Under the pieces are notes generated by a model. It saw only the letters and a list, made by a program, of their open reading frames with translations, was not told where the DNA came from and did not search any database. Below are positions 63,447 to 64,000 of a stretch of 64,000 nt of DNA, in pieces (position 1 is the first letter of the stretch; every line of letters begins with the position of its first letter). Position numbers and translations under genes: made by a program. The stretch lies in contig NC_087068.1 in NCBI RefSeq assembly GCF_963678635.1, positions 44,995,013 through 45,059,012 on the forward strand, read 5' to 3'. Source of the stretch: Symsagittifera roscoffensis (taxonomy: Eukaryota; Xenacoelomorpha; Acoela; Convolutidae).

Positions 63447-63661
63447 ATATTCACGTGGGCGATGAACTGCTGTCAGTGAATGACATGTCGGCAGATGGAC
63501 TGACAGCTGATGACGTCAGTGACATGATAAACGCAGTGAGTGGGCAGGTCAAACTGAAGGTCAGGACTTCACCTGATACTCGGAGTTATCACAACAGGGC
63601 TTTAGAAGTGAGTCACGATGACAACGACGGGGGTGAAATGAATGGACATGACAGTGCTGAT
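63447..63661 (+). CDS. PDZ scaffold gene, exon 8 (end of PDZ 2)
   Basis: Encodes DIHVGDELLSVNDMSADGLT, then ADDVSDMINAVSGQVKLKVRT and a hydrophilic tail. HVGDELLSVN and KLKV complete PDZ 2. The exon ends in phase 0 at GTGAGT (63662). The gene continues beyond the window. The frame extension to 63787 is intronic. Confidence 0.88.
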
Positions 63662-64000
63662 GTGAGTTTTGCAAGAGATGTTTCCGATAAATGGCTTTTT
63701 TGTCTTATTTCATTTTCTAAGATATCAGTTTTTTCCCAAAAAAGCATTTACCCAATTTTAGCGGAAGTATCTGTGATTTTTATTTGAAACCAGGTGCAGA
63801 TGAAGAAATTTAGAACGGGGGCGAAAATTCAAAAAAAAATGAAAAGTTTGGTCGACCTTTTGACTATGAAATTGAGTTTTTTGGCAGGCGTTGGCCCTCA
63901 AAATAAGTTTATTTGGCATTTGCACCCCGTCCCTGACATGCCACATTATTTATAAAGTTTTCAAATTTTTCACTGTTTCTTTATTTTCTATGTTGTCAAA
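63662..64000 (+). other. PDZ gene intron 8, start
   Basis: Begins GTGAGT. It is AT-rich with nothing recognised up to the window end. Confidence 0.6.

Larger units (their letters stand above)
51460..63661 (+). other. Gene span: multi-domain PDZ scaffold, MAGUK p55-like (5' part)
   Basis: Eight exons with GT-AG sites and fully consistent phases give 702 residues before the window ends: 51460-51699, 53840-53954, 54428-54537, 54883-55903, 56213-56340, 60128-60325, 62987-63065 and 63447-63661. The order is a disordered Pro/Ala/Asn-rich N-terminus, PDZ 1 (about 81-170), a long acidic disordered linker (about 175-495), a short helical L27-like segment (about 496-538), a linker, and PDZ 2 (about 592-675). 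PDZ 2, with GQHIGVTVK and VIIARIVKGG, resembles MPP/PALS-type MAGUKs, which act at cell junctions and polarity complexes. SH3 and guanylate-kinase domains would be expected downstream. The upstream PDZ is not usual for vertebrate MPPs, so the family call is tentative. Confidence 0.75.

Overview
The window is animal (invertebrate metazoan) nuclear DNA. It is AT-rich, its host genes are split by GT-AG introns, and it carries tRNA-derived SINEs, LINE and Ty3/gypsy relics, satellites and a complete Maverick/Polinton. The species cannot be fixed from the sequence alone. Two host genes are recognisable. One is an SLC25A39/40-type mitochondrial carrier (5455-7058, two exons). The other is the 5' part of a long PDZ scaffold gene, probably MAGUK p55-like (51460 to beyond 63661, eight exons seen). 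Almost everything else outside the Polinton is repeats.

Layout: 1-2800 holds a decayed Ty3/gypsy pol region. 3040-5360 is a degenerate satellite with a SINE inserted in it (13-bp target duplication). 5455-7058 is the carrier gene. 7059-18680 holds dispersed repeats, a CATC-type minisatellite, a fold-back element, a 1.2-kb homopyrimidine tract and a ~170-bp-unit repeat. 18689-37005 is the Polinton. 37012-51450 holds a LINE reverse-transcriptase relic, a 3-copy ~550-bp tandem repeat, a second copy of the ~170-bp-unit repeat and a LINE 5' fragment with a 2A-like motif. 51460 to the end is the PDZ gene, whose introns hold more SINEs and short tandem repeats.

The Polinton is the centrepiece: 18,317 bp, AG...CT termini, 215-230 bp terminal inverted repeats and a perfect 6-bp target duplication (CATGTT). 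A rightward set of closely packed, often overlapping genes (19221-27313) encodes two unrecognised proteins, an RNase H/exonuclease-like protein, a PC4-like protein, two small proteins (one membrane-spanning), the packaging ATPase, a conserved small basic protein, a large accessory protein, the retroviral-type integrase, penton-like and hexon-like capsid proteins with a small basic protein between them, and an adenain-like protease. At the right end a protein-primed DNA polymerase B with N-terminal zinc fingers is encoded by three exons whose splice phases fit exactly. The set is what a virus-like, self-synthesising transposon needs: copying (PolB, ssDNA-binding proteins), integration (integrase and TIRs), assembly (capsid proteins, ATPase) and maturation (protease). 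One gene, the small basic protein at 25145-25562, is broken by a frameshift in an A8 run.

Most unusual is a cassette inside the Polinton (27426-31111) bounded by 104-bp inverted repeats that differ at two positions. It encodes a protein with an HUH-nuclease-like His-x-His motif, a second PC4-like ssDNA-binding protein and a disordered nuclear protein, and it holds a (GA)n tract next to four consecutive hairpins. This non-core module is the best candidate for something undescribed.
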